A stretch of 64,000 nt of DNA, from the NCBI RefSeq assembly GCF_000732605.1, contig NZ_JPME01000012.1:1-64000 (forward strand). Direction: 5' to 3'. This stretch comes from Lacrimispora celerecrescens. Its GTDB lineage: Bacteria; Bacillota; Clostridia; Lachnospirales; Lachnospiraceae. Each line of letters starts with the position of its first letter. Position 1 is the first letter of the stretch. The notes beneath the pieces are model-generated. The model saw only the letters and a program-made list of their open reading frames with translations. It searched no databases and was not told where the DNA came from. Made by a program: the position numbers and the translations under genes. Positions 51,064-60,278 of the stretch are shown piece after piece.

Positions 51064-51223
51064 GCAGTGCGAAATAAGGCAGGCAAAATTTCGTTGTGCT
51101 TGCACAAAAGAAATTTTTTGCCTGCCTTATTTCCCAGGGCGAATGCCCGTGAGCTTGTAAAACCAACGGTTTTACAAGCTGCACTGCGGATGCATGGTAT
51201 GCACTGCGGATGCATGGTATAAT
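51064..51223. repeat. Nested palindromic element with 20-bp tandem repeat
   Basis: GCAGTGC at 51064-51070 is complementary to GCACTGC at 51181-51187, enclosing a hairpin of about 20 bp (GAAATAAGGCAGGC at 51071 with GCCTGCCTTATTTC at 51120-51133) and a perfect 12-bp hairpin (GCTTGTAAAACC at 51153 and GGTTTTACAAGC at 51168-51179). Then GCACTGCGGATGCATGGTAT occurs twice in tandem at 51181-51220. ATGGTATAAT occurs on both sides (51037 and 51214). This looks like a small non-autonomous palindromic element, or a structured leader RNA of the CPBP gene. Confidence 0.7.
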
Positions 51224-51263
51224 AAACAAAAACATACAGAAACTGAAAGGACCCCCCATATTT

Positions 51264-52007
51264 ATGATATCAACCATCCTACATCTAATCCTCCCCATGT
51301 TCTTTTACACGGCCACAACGACTTTTATATATTTAAACTTAAACCTGCCACCCTTAGAAACCACCGCCTTATCCGCAATTTTGGTCTCCCCTATCCTTTA
51401 TTACTTCTATTCCGCAGACCAAAACCACCGTGGACATCCACCTCTCACAAGGTTTAAACTACACGGCTCCCTAATCTATATCCTAATTTTCGGAGCATCA
51501 TTATGCATATTCGGAAATTACATGGTGGATGCGTTTAGGCTGACTGAGCGATCCGTCTCTTATAAAGAGGCAGAAAATAACATATACTCAGCGTCCTTCC
51601 CCCTTCAGATCCTTGCTTCCGGCATTTTGATCCCCTTTACAGAGGAGATCATTTTCCGGGGACTGGGTTTTGCCGCACTGAGGGAAAAACTCCCATTTTG
51701 GCTGTCAGCAGCTCTATCTGCAGCCCTATTTGGCCTTTACCACGGAAATCTACCCCAAGGAGTTTACGCCTTCCTCATCGGCATGGCCGTTGCCTGGCTC
51801 TATGAGATTTCAGGGACCTTGCTGGCCCCCTATCTATTTCACGTATCAGCCAATTTACTATCGCTCAGCATCATGAATACAGGGCGTTTGAATACTTTAA
51901 TACGTGCAGACCGTAAGCCGGTTTTGGCGGCCGTATCCGCGGCAGTGTCTGTTATTTGTGCGATTCGAATTTATCAGAAAAACAACTTAAAGGAGGATAT
52001 TTTGTGA
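51264..52007 (+). CDS. CPBP-family intramembrane metalloprotease
   Basis: The 247-residue protein has about six to seven helices and the CPBP (Abi) motifs: PFTEEIIFRG with the catalytic Glu pair and Arg, ALFGLYHGN with a His, and APYLFHVSANLL with the second His and Asn. The ATG at 51264 is used; an earlier in-frame ATG at 51210 lies inside the tandem repeat and has no site. Members process or protect against peptides, or act in membrane-protein maturation. Confidence 0.88.
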   Translation: MISTILHLILPMFFYTATTTFIYLNLNLPPLETTALSAILVSPILYYFYSADQNHRGHPPLTRFKLHGSLIYILIFGASLCIFGNYMVDAFRLTERSVSYKEAENNIYSASFPLQILASGILIPFTEEIIFRGLGFAALREKLPFWLSAALSAALFGLYHGNLPQGVYAFLIGMAVAWLYEISGTLLAPYLFHVSANLLSLSIMNTGRLNTLIRADRKPVLAAVSAAVSVICAIRIYQKNNLKEDIL

Positions 52008-53023
52008 AGCTTTTATCTGTGGCAATTCCATGTTACAACTCTGAGGCCTATATGAGGCACTGCATTGACTCCCTTCTGCCGGGAGGTGACGAGGTTGAGA
52101 TTCTCATTGTGGATGACGGGTCCACCAAGGATCATACGGCAGAAATAGCGGATGAATATGAAAGAAATTATCCGGATATCTGCCGGGCGATTCATCAGGA
52201 GAACGGCGGTCATGGTGCGGCGGTCAATGCCGGCTTAAAAAATGCCACCGGAATTTATTTCAAAGTAGTGGACAGTGATGACTGGGTGGACGAGTCTGCT
52301 TATATGGAAATACTGGACACCTTGCGGCGGTTTGTCTATGGGGAAAAGACCCTGGATATGCTGATCAGCAATTTTGTCTATGAGAAGCAGGGGGCAAATC
52401 GGAAAAAAGTCATGAATTACCGCACAGCCCTTCCAAAGAATGAAATATTTAGCTGGGATGACGTCAAGGTGTTCTTACTTGGTCATTATATCCTCATGCA
52501 CTCGGTAATATATCGAACCGAGCTCCTGATACAATGCGGTCTGGAACTACCCAGACACACCTTTTACGTAGATAATATATTTGTATACCAGCCGCTGCCT
52601 CACGTAAAAACCATGTACTATTTGGATGTGAATTTCTACCGCTACTTTATCGGAAGAGATGACCAGTCTGTAAACGAAACGGTTATGATCGGCCGTATCG
52701 ACCAGCAGATCAAGGTAACAAAATTGATGCTTGGCTATTACGATGTAATGAAAATCAAGCAGCGCAAGCTGCGCCATTACACGGTGCGGTATTTGGAGAT
52801 CATGATGACCATATCCTCCATCCTTGCAATCAAGTCAAATAATGATGAAAATATGGAAAAGAAAAAAGAACTGTGGCAACATCTGCGTAAGCAGAACTTC
52901 CCTCTGTTCCTAAGGCTTAGATGGGGCTTTATGGGCCAGGGGGTTAACCTCCCCGGAAAGGGCGGAAAGAAATTTCCCATTGCAATCTATAAAATGACCC
53001 AGAAATTTTTCGGCTTTAACTAG
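52004..53023 (+). CDS. Glycosyltransferase family 2 protein
   Basis: GTG at 52004 follows AAAGGAGG and overlaps the CPBP stop. The 339-residue protein has a GT-A fold start (LLSVAIPCYNSEAYMRHCIDSLL), EILIVDDGSTKD, and VVDSDDWVDES with the DxD-type metal motif. It probably adds a sugar to a surface polymer; no sugar can be named. Confidence 0.9.
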   Translation: MKLLSVAIPCYNSEAYMRHCIDSLLPGGDEVEILIVDDGSTKDHTAEIADEYERNYPDICRAIHQENGGHGAAVNAGLKNATGIYFKVVDSDDWVDESAYMEILDTLRRFVYGEKTLDMLISNFVYEKQGANRKKVMNYRTALPKNEIFSWDDVKVFLLGHYILMHSVIYRTELLIQCGLELPRHTFYVDNIFVYQPLPHVKTMYYLDVNFYRYFIGRDDQSVNETVMIGRIDQQIKVTKLMLGYYDVMKIKQRKLRHYTVRYLEIMMTISSILAIKSNNDENMEKKKELWQHLRKQNFPLFLRLRWGFMGQGVNLPGKGGKKFPIAIYKMTQKFFGFN

Positions 53024-53047
53024 AGCCGTCGCTGGCAGTAAAAACAA

Positions 53048-53091
53048 ATATCCCCTGGCCAATCAATGAGAGGCGTCAGGGGATATATTTT
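53048..53091. terminator. Intrinsic terminator between convergent genes
   Basis: ATATCCCCTG at 53048-53057 pairs with CAGGGGATAT at 53077-53086, with ATTTTT after it. The loop is long (19 bases) but contains GCC/GGC bases that can pair. Confidence 0.75.
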
Positions 53092-53747
53092 TAACTGATA
53101 GCTTTTTCGGAAACTTTTTCTCTGCTGGGAACAAAAGATTCAGAGTATACAAAGTGGTACATAACATAGGCCATAACCAGTGATCCAAGACCGTCAAAGG
53201 CGGAATGCTGTTTTAAGAAAACAGTTGCAAGGCTTATTGAAATCATCAGGATCAGGGAACCGGTCCTCACTACCCGGTATTTCCTTAAGCGTTCGCTGTG
53301 AAGAACTGCAATGTGTACGCAAATGGAGTTATAAACATGGATACTGGGGAATACATTGGTACAAGTATCCGTGGAATAAAGAAACGCTACAATATCTGAG
53401 CAGATATTTTTTCCGGGATCAATCACAGGGCGGAAATCCGTACCGTTTGGAAACACGGTGCAGATCACCAGACTGATGGTCATTCCTGTAAACAGCATGG
53501 TACACAGTCTGTAATAATCTTTTACATCAGTATAAAAAAAGAATAAAATAGCAGCAGCGATATAAACAAACCATAAAAGATATGGAATAATGAAATATTC
53601 ATTAAAAGGAATCAGGTCGTCTAAAGCAACATGCATGATATAGTAGTGGTTTGTCACCGTTTTTTCCAGGTGAATAAACCACGGAATATAGATAAAGGCG
53701 TAACTGAGGATCCAGACATGCCTGTACCTGTAAAGCAGATTTTTCAT
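53091..53747 (-). CDS. PAP2-family membrane phosphatase
   Basis: The 218-residue protein has about six helices and the PAP2 motif PSIHVYNSICVHI (normally PSGH) followed by KQHSAFDGLGSLVM with the catalytic His and Asp. The first phosphatase motif KxxxxxxRP is not obvious, so lipid phosphatase activity is likely but not certain. AGAAGGAAG precedes the start. Confidence 0.8.
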   Translation of the reverse strand: MKNLLYRYRHVWILSYAFIYIPWFIHLEKTVTNHYYIMHVALDDLIPFNEYFIIPYLLWFVYIAAAILFFFYTDVKDYYRLCTMLFTGMTISLVICTVFPNGTDFRPVIDPGKNICSDIVAFLYSTDTCTNVFPSIHVYNSICVHIAVLHSERLRKYRVVRTGSLILMISISLATVFLKQHSAFDGLGSLVMAYVMYHFVYSESFVPSREKVSEKAIS

Positions 53748-53987
53748 ATAAGTCTTCCTTCTCCATTCTGGCGGTTGGTATCATGATTATCAACTTTGGA
53801 GGATTATATCATACTCGTTTTGACAGTACAATAGTATTTTACAAATGTTAATATTTATTTCAGAGAAGATTAAGCGAAAGGTTCGTTTTTTCTTCTTTCT
53901 ATAATATGTGGTATATGCAGAAAGGGGTATCCCCTGCTTTGCTTTATTCCGGCGCCTTATGGAAAATATAATCTTTTTATAAAATGG

Positions 53988-54016
53988 TTGATAGACGGTC
54001 AAACTTTGTGTATAGT
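53988..54016 (+). promoter_or_regulatory. Promoter of the small export protein gene
   Basis: TTGATA at 53988-53993 and TATAGT at 54011-54016 are 17 bases apart, 35 bases before the start codon. The rest of the gap 53748-53987 shows no gene. Confidence 0.6.
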
Positions 54017-54050
54017 ATAAAGGCAGACTTTTACACGAAAGGAATGGAAT

Positions 54051-54530
54051 ATGTTACAAAAATATATGACCGTTTTCTTTATCTCCATGGTTCCGCTGAT
54101 AGAGCTTCGCGGTGCAATTCCATATGCAACAGTGATGGGACTTCCACTTTTTCCGTCCTATATCGTTGCGATTCTTGGAAATATGCTTCCGGTACCTATC
54201 ATATACTTATTTGCGAGGAAGGTTCTGGAATGGGGAGCAGATAAGCCAGTGATCGGCGGCTTTTTTTCCTGGTGCCTGGAAAAAGGAAAGCGCGGCGGCG
54301 AAAAACTGCAGGCGAAAGCTGGACAAGGGTTGTTTATTGCACTTTTGTTATTTGTGGGAGTTCCCCTTCCGGGAACCGGTGCCTGGACCGGCACTTTGGC
54401 AGCCAGCCTGCTTGATATTGATTTTAAATCCAGTATTTTAGCCGTGATGGGAGGCGTCCTGGTGGCAGGGGCTATTATGGGCCTTGCCAGTGCAGGAGTT
54501 TTAGGGGCGCTTCAGTCCGTGATTTTCTAA
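54051..54530 (+). CDS. COG2426-type small multidrug export family protein
   Basis: The 159-residue membrane protein shows the family pattern: IELRGAIPYATVMGLP, GNMLPVPIIYLFARKVLEW, then LFIALLLFVGVPLPGTGAWTGTLAASLL with conserved Pro and Gly, and a final helix. These DedA-like proteins are annotated as small multidrug exporters, but their transport role is poorly established. AAAGGAATGG precedes the ATG. Confidence 0.85.
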   Translation: MLQKYMTVFFISMVPLIELRGAIPYATVMGLPLFPSYIVAILGNMLPVPIIYLFARKVLEWGADKPVIGGFFSWCLEKGKRGGEKLQAKAGQGLFIALLLFVGVPLPGTGAWTGTLAASLLDIDFKSSILAVMGGVLVAGAIMGLASAGVLGALQSVIF

Positions 54531-54554
54531 GATATTGGTAGGAAGAAGGGCAGA

Positions 54555-55241
54555 ATGGAACGAAGGAATGAAGAGGGATTAACGGAAAAAGAGTTTCTTT
54601 TGCAGTATCGACCGGGGAATTATGAACGCCCGTCGGTGACCGTGGATATGCTGATTTTTGCGGTGGATGAGGAGGAGATGGAAACAGAAGTTCTTCTCAT
54701 TAAGCGGAAAAACCATCCATGCATCGGGCAGTGGGCGATTCCGGGAGGTTTTGTAAATGTGGATGAATCCCTGGAGACCGCGGCAGCCAGAGAGCTCGAG
54801 GAAGAGACTGGGTTAAAAGGCGTTTGTCTGGAACAGCTCTATACATGGGGGAACGTGAAACGTGATCCCAGAACAAGAGTCATTTCAGTATCCTACATGG
54901 CCGCAGTGCCTAAGGATCAGCTGACTCCAAAGGCCGGAGATGATGCCGAGGAGGCCTGTTGGTTCCAGGTAAAGAAAAAGAAGCTTTCTGAACTGGAGAA
55001 TGGAGCCACTTATGCGCTTACTATTGAAAATGAAGAAGATCATATTTTTATGAGCTATCGAATTACCGAGACCTATGAGCGTCAGGGCATGATGTGGAAA
55101 AAGGAAACCGAGATCGATCTTTTGCCGGCCATTGATGTGCTGGATCAGGAAAAGCTGGCATTTGACCATGCTGAGATTCTAAACGTGGCAATGGACCGGT
55201 TGGAAGAATTGGAAAAAGAATATAACGATCAGATTTTTTAG
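54555..55241 (+). CDS. NUDIX hydrolase
   Basis: The 228-residue protein has a full Nudix box: GGFVNVDESLETAAARELEEETG, preceded by WAIPGG. The C-terminal part is longer than in minimal Nudix enzymes and resembles the ADP-ribose pyrophosphatase / NrtR-like branch, without an obvious winged helix. It follows the export gene by 24 bases and may share its transcript. Confidence 0.9.
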   Translation: MERRNEEGLTEKEFLLQYRPGNYERPSVTVDMLIFAVDEEEMETEVLLIKRKNHPCIGQWAIPGGFVNVDESLETAAARELEEETGLKGVCLEQLYTWGNVKRDPRTRVISVSYMAAVPKDQLTPKAGDDAEEACWFQVKKKKLSELENGATYALTIENEEDHIFMSYRITETYERQGMMWKKETEIDLLPAIDVLDQEKLAFDHAEILNVAMDRLEELEKEYNDQIF

Positions 55242-55247
55242 AAGATT

Positions 55248-55274
55248 ACACCGCCTGAATAAGGCGGTGTTTTT
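55248..55274 (+). terminator. Intrinsic terminator after the NUDIX gene
   Basis: ACACCGCCT and AGGCGGTGT form a 9-bp stem with a GAATA loop and five T. Confidence 0.85.
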
Positions 55275-55376
55275 AAATGATTGTAAGAAAATTTTAATCG
55301 GAAAATTATGGATTTTATGCTATACTGTTGTAAGAAATTATACTTGCATGCGGAAATATACAGGAGATAACAGAAT

Positions 55377-56657
55377 ATGGCGAAAAAATCATGCAGGCTA
55401 TGGAGCCTGGTAATCAGTATCAGCATTCTTGCGTCAATACCATCGTACGGGGAGATGCCCCTAATACAGCCGTTTCCGGGAGCTACAGGGCAGACAGGGA
55501 CGGGAAGCGGGCCGTCGGGAGGCACGGCCGGTGAGATTGGACCCGGGGTCGGTGCGGGTACCGGTGCGGGAAGCACTCAGACGGGAGACCTCCCCAATGC
55601 CGGAGGAACATTACCTGCGGACATAAAACAGCCGGTAATTCAATCGGAAGGTGCGGTCCTTATGGATGCGTCTACGGGAACATTGCTTTTTTCAAAGAAT
55701 GGGGAAACAAGATATTATCCTGCCAGCATTACAAAGCTTATGACCGCTCTTCTTGTTGCAGAAAAATGCAGTTTGTCAGAAACGGTGACTTTCTCAAAGG
55801 CGGCCACCACAAACCTGGAATCAGGTGCAGTAACTCTGGGCCTTACGGAAGGGGACAAGCTGACGGTAGAGCAGAGTCTTTACGGACTCATGCTAAAGTC
55901 AGCCAATGAAGTAGCCAATGGTCTGGCAGAGCATGTTTCAGGAAGTGTCAGCGCTTTTTCTGCCCTGATGAATGCCCGGGCAAAGGAGCTTGGTTGTACT
56001 GGAACCAATTTTGTCAACCCCAACGGACTTAACAGCACCAGCCATTATACCACGCCTCATGACATGGCACTCATTGCCAGGGCAGCTTATCAGAATGACA
56101 CGGTAAAAAAGGTATCCTCTACCTTAAGCTACCAGATACCGGCCACTAAGAAGGCTTCAGCCAGAACGGTGACCATGGGACATAAGATGCTTAATCCGGG
56201 AGATTCCAGATATTATCCGGGAGTGATAGGCGGAAAGACAGGCTTTACTTCTTTAGCCGGTAATACGCTGGTCACCTGTGTGGAACAGAACGGAGTCAGG
56301 CTGATTGCAGTTATTATGAAGAGTAAATCCACTCATTATGAGGATACGAAGTCTTTGCTTGATTATGGATTTGCCTTAAAGGCAGCCGGCGGGACAGTAC
56401 AGGCTTCTTCCAAGGGCTGGGTCCAGGAAGGGGCTAAATGGTATTACAGAAAGCAGGATGGAAATAAGGCCAGCAACGAGTGGCAGAATATAGGCGGAGT
56501 GTATTACTGGTTTGACGCAGATTCTTACATGGCGGCCAGCCGCTGGGTTGAGAGCAATGGAAAATGGTTTTATCTGGGATCAAGTGGAGCCATGCTTAAG
56601 GATACCACCACGCCCGATGGATACCGTTTGGATTCTTCCGGTGCCTGGATCCGGTAG
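55377..56657 (+). CDS. D-Ala-D-Ala carboxypeptidase with cell-wall-binding repeats
   Basis: The 426-residue exported protein has a signal peptide, a Gly/Thr/Pro-rich linker (about 35-75), and a peptidase S11 domain with SxxK at PASITKLMTA, SxN at LKSANEVANG and KTG at GGKTGFTS. After about residue 340 it has choline-binding-like repeats (GWVQEGAKWYYRKQDG, WVESNGKWFYLGSSGAM), which are not typical of DacA. They probably hold the enzyme on the wall. CAGGAGATAAC precedes the ATG. Confidence 0.92.
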   Translation: MAKKSCRLWSLVISISILASIPSYGEMPLIQPFPGATGQTGTGSGPSGGTAGEIGPGVGAGTGAGSTQTGDLPNAGGTLPADIKQPVIQSEGAVLMDASTGTLLFSKNGETRYYPASITKLMTALLVAEKCSLSETVTFSKAATTNLESGAVTLGLTEGDKLTVEQSLYGLMLKSANEVANGLAEHVSGSVSAFSALMNARAKELGCTGTNFVNPNGLNSTSHYTTPHDMALIARAAYQNDTVKKVSSTLSYQIPATKKASARTVTMGHKMLNPGDSRYYPGVIGGKTGFTSLAGNTLVTCVEQNGVRLIAVIMKSKSTHYEDTKSLLDYGFALKAAGGTVQASSKGWVQEGAKWYYRKQDGNKASNEWQNIGGVYYWFDADSYMAASRWVESNGKWFYLGSSGAMLKDTTTPDGYRLDSSGAWIR

Positions 56658-56672
56658 GAACTGGATGTTTTT

Positions 56673-56710
56673 GGCATAGAAAAAGAGCCTATAGGCTCTT
56701 TTTCTATGCC
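56673..56710. terminator. Perfect 19-bp palindromic bidirectional terminator
   Basis: GGCATAGAAAAAGAGCCTA is followed directly by its reverse complement. The A5 and T5 tracts sit inside the stem. It lies between the carboxypeptidase gene and the minus-strand regulator gene and overlaps the last codons of the latter. Confidence 0.8.
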
Positions 56711-56979
56711 AAATCCTCTGAAGGAGCATTGTCCTGTTCTGTTTTCGTTTTGCATTCTGACTTCGGGGCAGCCTCACTTACATCTACCCGGTATTCCATG
56801 ATTTCTTCTACATTGCAGTCCAGAATCCTGCAGAGCATATCAATGGTATGAGTGGAAACGAAGTTATTTTTTTTAAGCCGCCCGATTTGCCCGGCACTGA
56901 CCTTGCAGTACTTTATCAGATGATACTGGCTGATGTTTTTCTTTTTCATGGTTTCCCATAGTCTGTCATAAACGATCAT
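56704..56979 (-). CDS. XRE-family helix-turn-helix regulator
   Basis: The 91-residue protein is a single helix-turn-helix domain (LWETMKKKNISQYHLIKYCKVSAGQIGRLKKNNFVSTHTIDMLCRILDCNVEEIM) with a charged tail. It resembles small phage-like or YozG-like XRE regulators. GCAGAGGTG precedes the start. It faces the carboxypeptidase gene and diverges from a small membrane protein gene. Confidence 0.88.
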   Translation of the reverse strand: MIVYDRLWETMKKKNISQYHLIKYCKVSAGQIGRLKKNNFVSTHTIDMLCRILDCNVEEIMEYRVDVSEAAPKSECKTKTEQDNAPSEDLA

Positions 56980-57073
56980 GATTTATCACCTCTGCCCTTA
57001 ATTAAACCGTGATTATCCAGTATTGCATATTATCCATAAGTGGTTTATATTATGGAAAAGGAGGATTACATCA

Positions 57074-57292
57074 ATGAAAAAGAATATATTTAACGTAATA
57101 TTTTATCTTATCTGTTTTTTTGCTCTCTACAAATCCATCTACCGCATTGCATTTACAGTCCCGCCGGCTCCGGGAACTCCAGGCTATCAGGAATATTTAT
57201 ACGGTACCATAGCCATGAGTATTGGCATTGGGCTTATGATAATCGTACCCAATCTCATCATAGAATATCTGATGGGCAACTGGTCTTCTTAG
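57074..57292 (+). CDS. Small two-helix membrane protein, 72 aa
   Basis: ATG at 57074 follows AAAAGGAGG. The protein has two hydrophobic segments (IFNVIFYLICFFALY and TIAMSIGIGLMIIVPNLI) and a Pro-rich link (VPPAPGTPGYQEY). No family is recognised. It is divergent from the XRE gene. Confidence 0.65.
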   Translation: MKKNIFNVIFYLICFFALYKSIYRIAFTVPPAPGTPGYQEYLYGTIAMSIGIGLMIIVPNLIIEYLMGNWSS

Positions 57293-57370
57293 ACTTGACG
57301 CAGACAGGTCCTTCATTGTATGATGAACAGAAAGCAAGAAAAAGAATGAAGGAAGAAGAGGAAAAATCTG

Positions 57371-58225
57371 ATGGGGTTTGCTGCCGTAGCTCTTTGCGCC
57401 GCAGTGGGCGCAGGCTTATATTTGCGTTCGGAGTATGAAAAAGAACAGCTTGTTGTAGAGAGAACTGTTTTGGAAAGCGCTAAGATAAAAGCGGATCGTA
57501 CCATTGTGTTCCTTTCCGACCTTCACGAACACCGGTTTGGTGACGGTAACGAAAGGCTTCTGGCCGCTGTGGATGAGGCGGCTCCTGATCTTGTGCTCAT
57601 AGGCGGAGATATGATCGTCAGCAAGGGGAAAGCGGATATGGCCGCTTCCTTGGAGCTTATGGGAAAGCTGGCAGGCAAATATCCTGTCTTTTGCGGCAAT
57701 GGCAACCATGAGAACCGTCTGCTTTGGGAACCCCAGGTGTACGGAGGCTCATATGAAGCTTATATGCACAGTTTGAAAAAACTTGGAATCAGAATACTTG
57801 ACAGCAGGACGGAATGGTATGGAGAAGATATTGCTGTTACCGGGATTGATCTGGATACAGGGGCTTACCGGAAGTTCCGTCCGGATCGTTTAACAGAGGA
57901 AGAGATGGAACAAAAGGTGGGGAAGGCATCGAAGGAACGGTTTCAGATTCTGCTGTGCCATTCTCCCCTTTATTTTTCCTCATGCAGAAGTTGGGGAGCA
58001 GATTTGACTTTGTCCGGCCACTTTCACGGGGGAACCATAAGGCTCCCATACTTAGGAGGGGTCATGACGCCTCAATACCAATTTTTTCTTCCATACTGTG
58101 CCGGTGAATTTAAGGAAGATGGGAAGCATATGATCGTGAGCAGGGGGCTGGGAACCCATTCCATCAATATCCGTTTGAATAACAAACCTCAAGTGGTAGT
58201 GGTGGATTTAAAAATGAAATCATGA
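57371..58225 (+). CDS. Metallophosphoesterase (YkuE-like, membrane-anchored)
   Basis: The 284-residue protein has an N-terminal hydrophobic segment and the calcineurin-like motifs: IVFLSDLHEHRFG, LVLIGGDMIV, FCGNGNHENR, CHSPLYFS and LSGHFHGG, which carry the two-metal site. Relatives cleave phosphate esters at the membrane or on UDP-diacylglucosamine; the substrate is not determined. Confidence 0.9.
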   Translation: MGFAAVALCAAVGAGLYLRSEYEKEQLVVERTVLESAKIKADRTIVFLSDLHEHRFGDGNERLLAAVDEAAPDLVLIGGDMIVSKGKADMAASLELMGKLAGKYPVFCGNGNHENRLLWEPQVYGGSYEAYMHSLKKLGIRILDSRTEWYGEDIAVTGIDLDTGAYRKFRPDRLTEEEMEQKVGKASKERFQILLCHSPLYFSSCRSWGADLTLSGHFHGGTIRLPYLGGVMTPQYQFFLPYCAGEFKEDGKHMIVSRGLGTHSINIRLNNKPQVVVVDLKMKS

Positions 58226-58309
58226 TTTTGGGCCTTCCATATATTTACAGATGAAGAAGGATTTGATATACTGATCAAAGGCATGTCTTATTCTGCCTTG
58301 GAGGATTTT

Positions 58310-59143
58310 ATGGGAATCTCTTATAAACTGGATAATTTCGAGGGGCCGCTGGATTTGCTGCTTCATCTGATCGAGAAGAATAAGGTGAATATCTATGATA
58401 TTCCCATCGCGACGATCACAGAGCAGTATCTGGACTTTGTAAATCACATGGAAACAGAGGATTTAAACATTGTCAGCGAATTTCTTGTCATGGCTGCGAC
58501 CCTCATTGATATAAAGGCACGCATGCTGCTTCCCAGGGAGACCAATGAGGAAGGCGAGGAAGAGGATCCCAGGGCCGAGCTTGTGGCACGTCTTTTGGAA
58601 TACAAATATTATAAATATATGTCTCTGGAGCTTAAGGACCGGGAAGTGGGGGCGGAACGTCTGTTATACAAACCTCCCTCCGTTCCGCCTGAGGTGGCAA
58701 AGTACGAACCGCCGGTGGATTTGGACAAGCTCCTTGACGGGCTTACCCTGGCGAAACTTCAGGAGATTTTCCGGGCGGTTACGAAACGTAAGTCGGACCG
58801 TGTGGATCCTATCCGAAGCCGGTTTGGCAATATCCGGAGGGAATCCATAAGCCTGGAGGACAAGATAAAATCGGTCATGGATTATGCCAGAGAGCATCGG
58901 AAATTTTCTTTCCGCGGGCTGCTTGAGCAGCAGCCGGACCGGACCCTGGTTGTTGTGACATTTTTAGCGCTTCTGGAGCTCATGAAGATCGGCAAGATCA
59001 GGCTGACCCAGGAGCATTTGTTTGATGATATGTTCATTGAAACCCTGGAACCGGAAGGGGAAGACGGGGAACTGGATTTGTCGGAACTGCAGGATGAAGG
59101 GGAAGGAATTAAGGGAGAGGAAATCGATGGAACCGATGGATAA
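58310..59143 (+). CDS. scpA: Segregation and condensation protein A
   Basis: The 277-residue kleisin starts MGISYKLDNFEGPLDLLLHLIEKNKVNIYDIPIATIT, a typical ScpA N-terminus, and ends with the winged-helix VVTFLALLELMKIGKIRLTQEHLFDDM that binds the SMC head. The ATG at 58310 follows TTGGAGG. It links the SMC heads with ScpB in chromosome condensation. It overlaps scpB. Confidence 0.95.
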   Translation: MGISYKLDNFEGPLDLLLHLIEKNKVNIYDIPIATITEQYLDFVNHMETEDLNIVSEFLVMAATLIDIKARMLLPRETNEEGEEEDPRAELVARLLEYKYYKYMSLELKDREVGAERLLYKPPSVPPEVAKYEPPVDLDKLLDGLTLAKLQEIFRAVTKRKSDRVDPIRSRFGNIRRESISLEDKIKSVMDYAREHRKFSFRGLLEQQPDRTLVVVTFLALLELMKIGKIRLTQEHLFDDMFIETLEPEGEDGELDLSELQDEGEGIKGEEIDGTDG

Positions 59144-59777
59144 GGATACTCTTATGGCCGACGGGCCGAAGAAGAGCACAAAAGAAGAAAAGGTGTGGGA
59201 AGCCGTGATCGAGGCGGTTCTCTTTACCATGGGGAATTCCGTTGAACTTAAGGCCCTTGCTGCAGCGATCGACCAGGATGAGGCCACGGCAAAGGAGGCG
59301 GTTCTCCGCCTGATGAAGCGCTATGATACGGGAAAAAGAGGGATGCAGATCCTTGAACTGGAAAATAGCTATCAGATGTGCACGCGGTCTGAATATTACG
59401 AGAACTTAATCCGTGTGGCATCTGCGCCGAAAAAACAGGTTCTTACGGATGTGGTTTTAGAGACCTTGTCCATCATCGCTTATAAGCAGCCTGTGACAAA
59501 GCTTGAAATAGAGAAAATCAGGGGCGTCAAATCAGATCATGCGGTCAATAAACTGGTGGAATACAACCTGGTATATGAAGTGGGCCGCGTGGATGCTCCA
59601 GGCCGGCCGGCTCTATTTGCCACCACAGAGGAATTTTTAAGAAGATTTGGCATCGGATCGACCCAGAATCTTCCGGTTGCCGATCCGGTTGTGACAGCTG
59701 AGATACGGTTGGAAGTGGAAGAGGAGCTATCTGAAAGCGGTGATCTGATTCCGGCAGAAGATAAAAAAGATGACTGA
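59127..59777 (+). CDS. scpB: Segregation and condensation protein B
   Basis: The 216-residue protein has the two winged helices of Scp[25 protein letters not shown], and [39 protein letters not shown] with [20 protein letters not shown] at 59127 follows GAGAGGA and lies inside the end of scpA. The acidic tail is not conserved. Confidence 0.95.
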   Translation: MEPMDKDTLMADGPKKSTKEEKVWEAVIEAVLFTMGNSVELKALAAAIDQDEATAKEAVLRLMKRYDTGKRGMQILELENSYQMCTRSEYYENLIRVASAPKKQVLTDVVLETLSIIAYKQPVTKLEIEKIRGVKSDHAVNKLVEYNLVYEVGRVDAPGRPALFATTEEFLRRFGIGSTQNLPVADPVVTAEIRLEVEEELSESGDLIPAEDKKDD

Positions 59778-59791
59778 CATTAGGAGGATAT

Positions 59792-60229
59792 ATGACACAA
59801 ACTATAAAAATTAAATACTTTACTGATAAAATAGAACGCTTACGCTACATTGACGGCAAATCTGACTGGATTGATCTTCGGGCAGCACAGGAAGTGGAGA
59901 TGAAGGCCGGCGAGTTTAAACTGATCCCTCTGGGGATCGCCATGGAGCTGCCGGCTGGATATGAAGCCCATGTAGTTCCAAGGAGCAGTACATTTAAGAA
60001 TTACGGCGTGATCCAGACCAACAGCATGGGGATCATCGATGAAACATACTGCGGAGATAATGACCAATGGTTTTTCCCTGCTTATGCGCTGCGTGATACG
60101 GTAATCCATGTGAATGACCGTATCTGCCAGTTCCGCATCATGGAACATCAGCCTGCTTTATGCTTAGAAGAAGTGGAACTTCTGGGGCATGAGGACCGTG
60201 GCGGTCATGGAAGCACAGGAAAACAATGA
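59792..60229 (+). CDS. dut: dUTP diphosphatase
   Basis: The 145-residue trimeric-type dUTPase shows motif 2 [21 protein letters not shown] and [10 protein letters not shown] (motif 3), with [10 protein letters not shown] (motif 4) and a C-terminal glycine-rich [12 protein letters not shown] (motif 5). It prevents uracil from entering DNA. TAGGAGG precedes the start. Confidence 0.92.
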   Translation: MTQTIKIKYFTDKIERLRYIDGKSDWIDLRAAQEVEMKAGEFKLIPLGIAMELPAGYEAHVVPRSSTFKNYGVIQTNSMGIIDETYCGDNDQWFFPAYALRDTVIHVNDRICQFRIMEHQPALCLEEVELLGHEDRGGHGSTGKQ

Positions 60230-60278
60230 TATTGGTGAGATAGTGGCGAATCGAACTTCTTTATTTGGAGATAATAGC

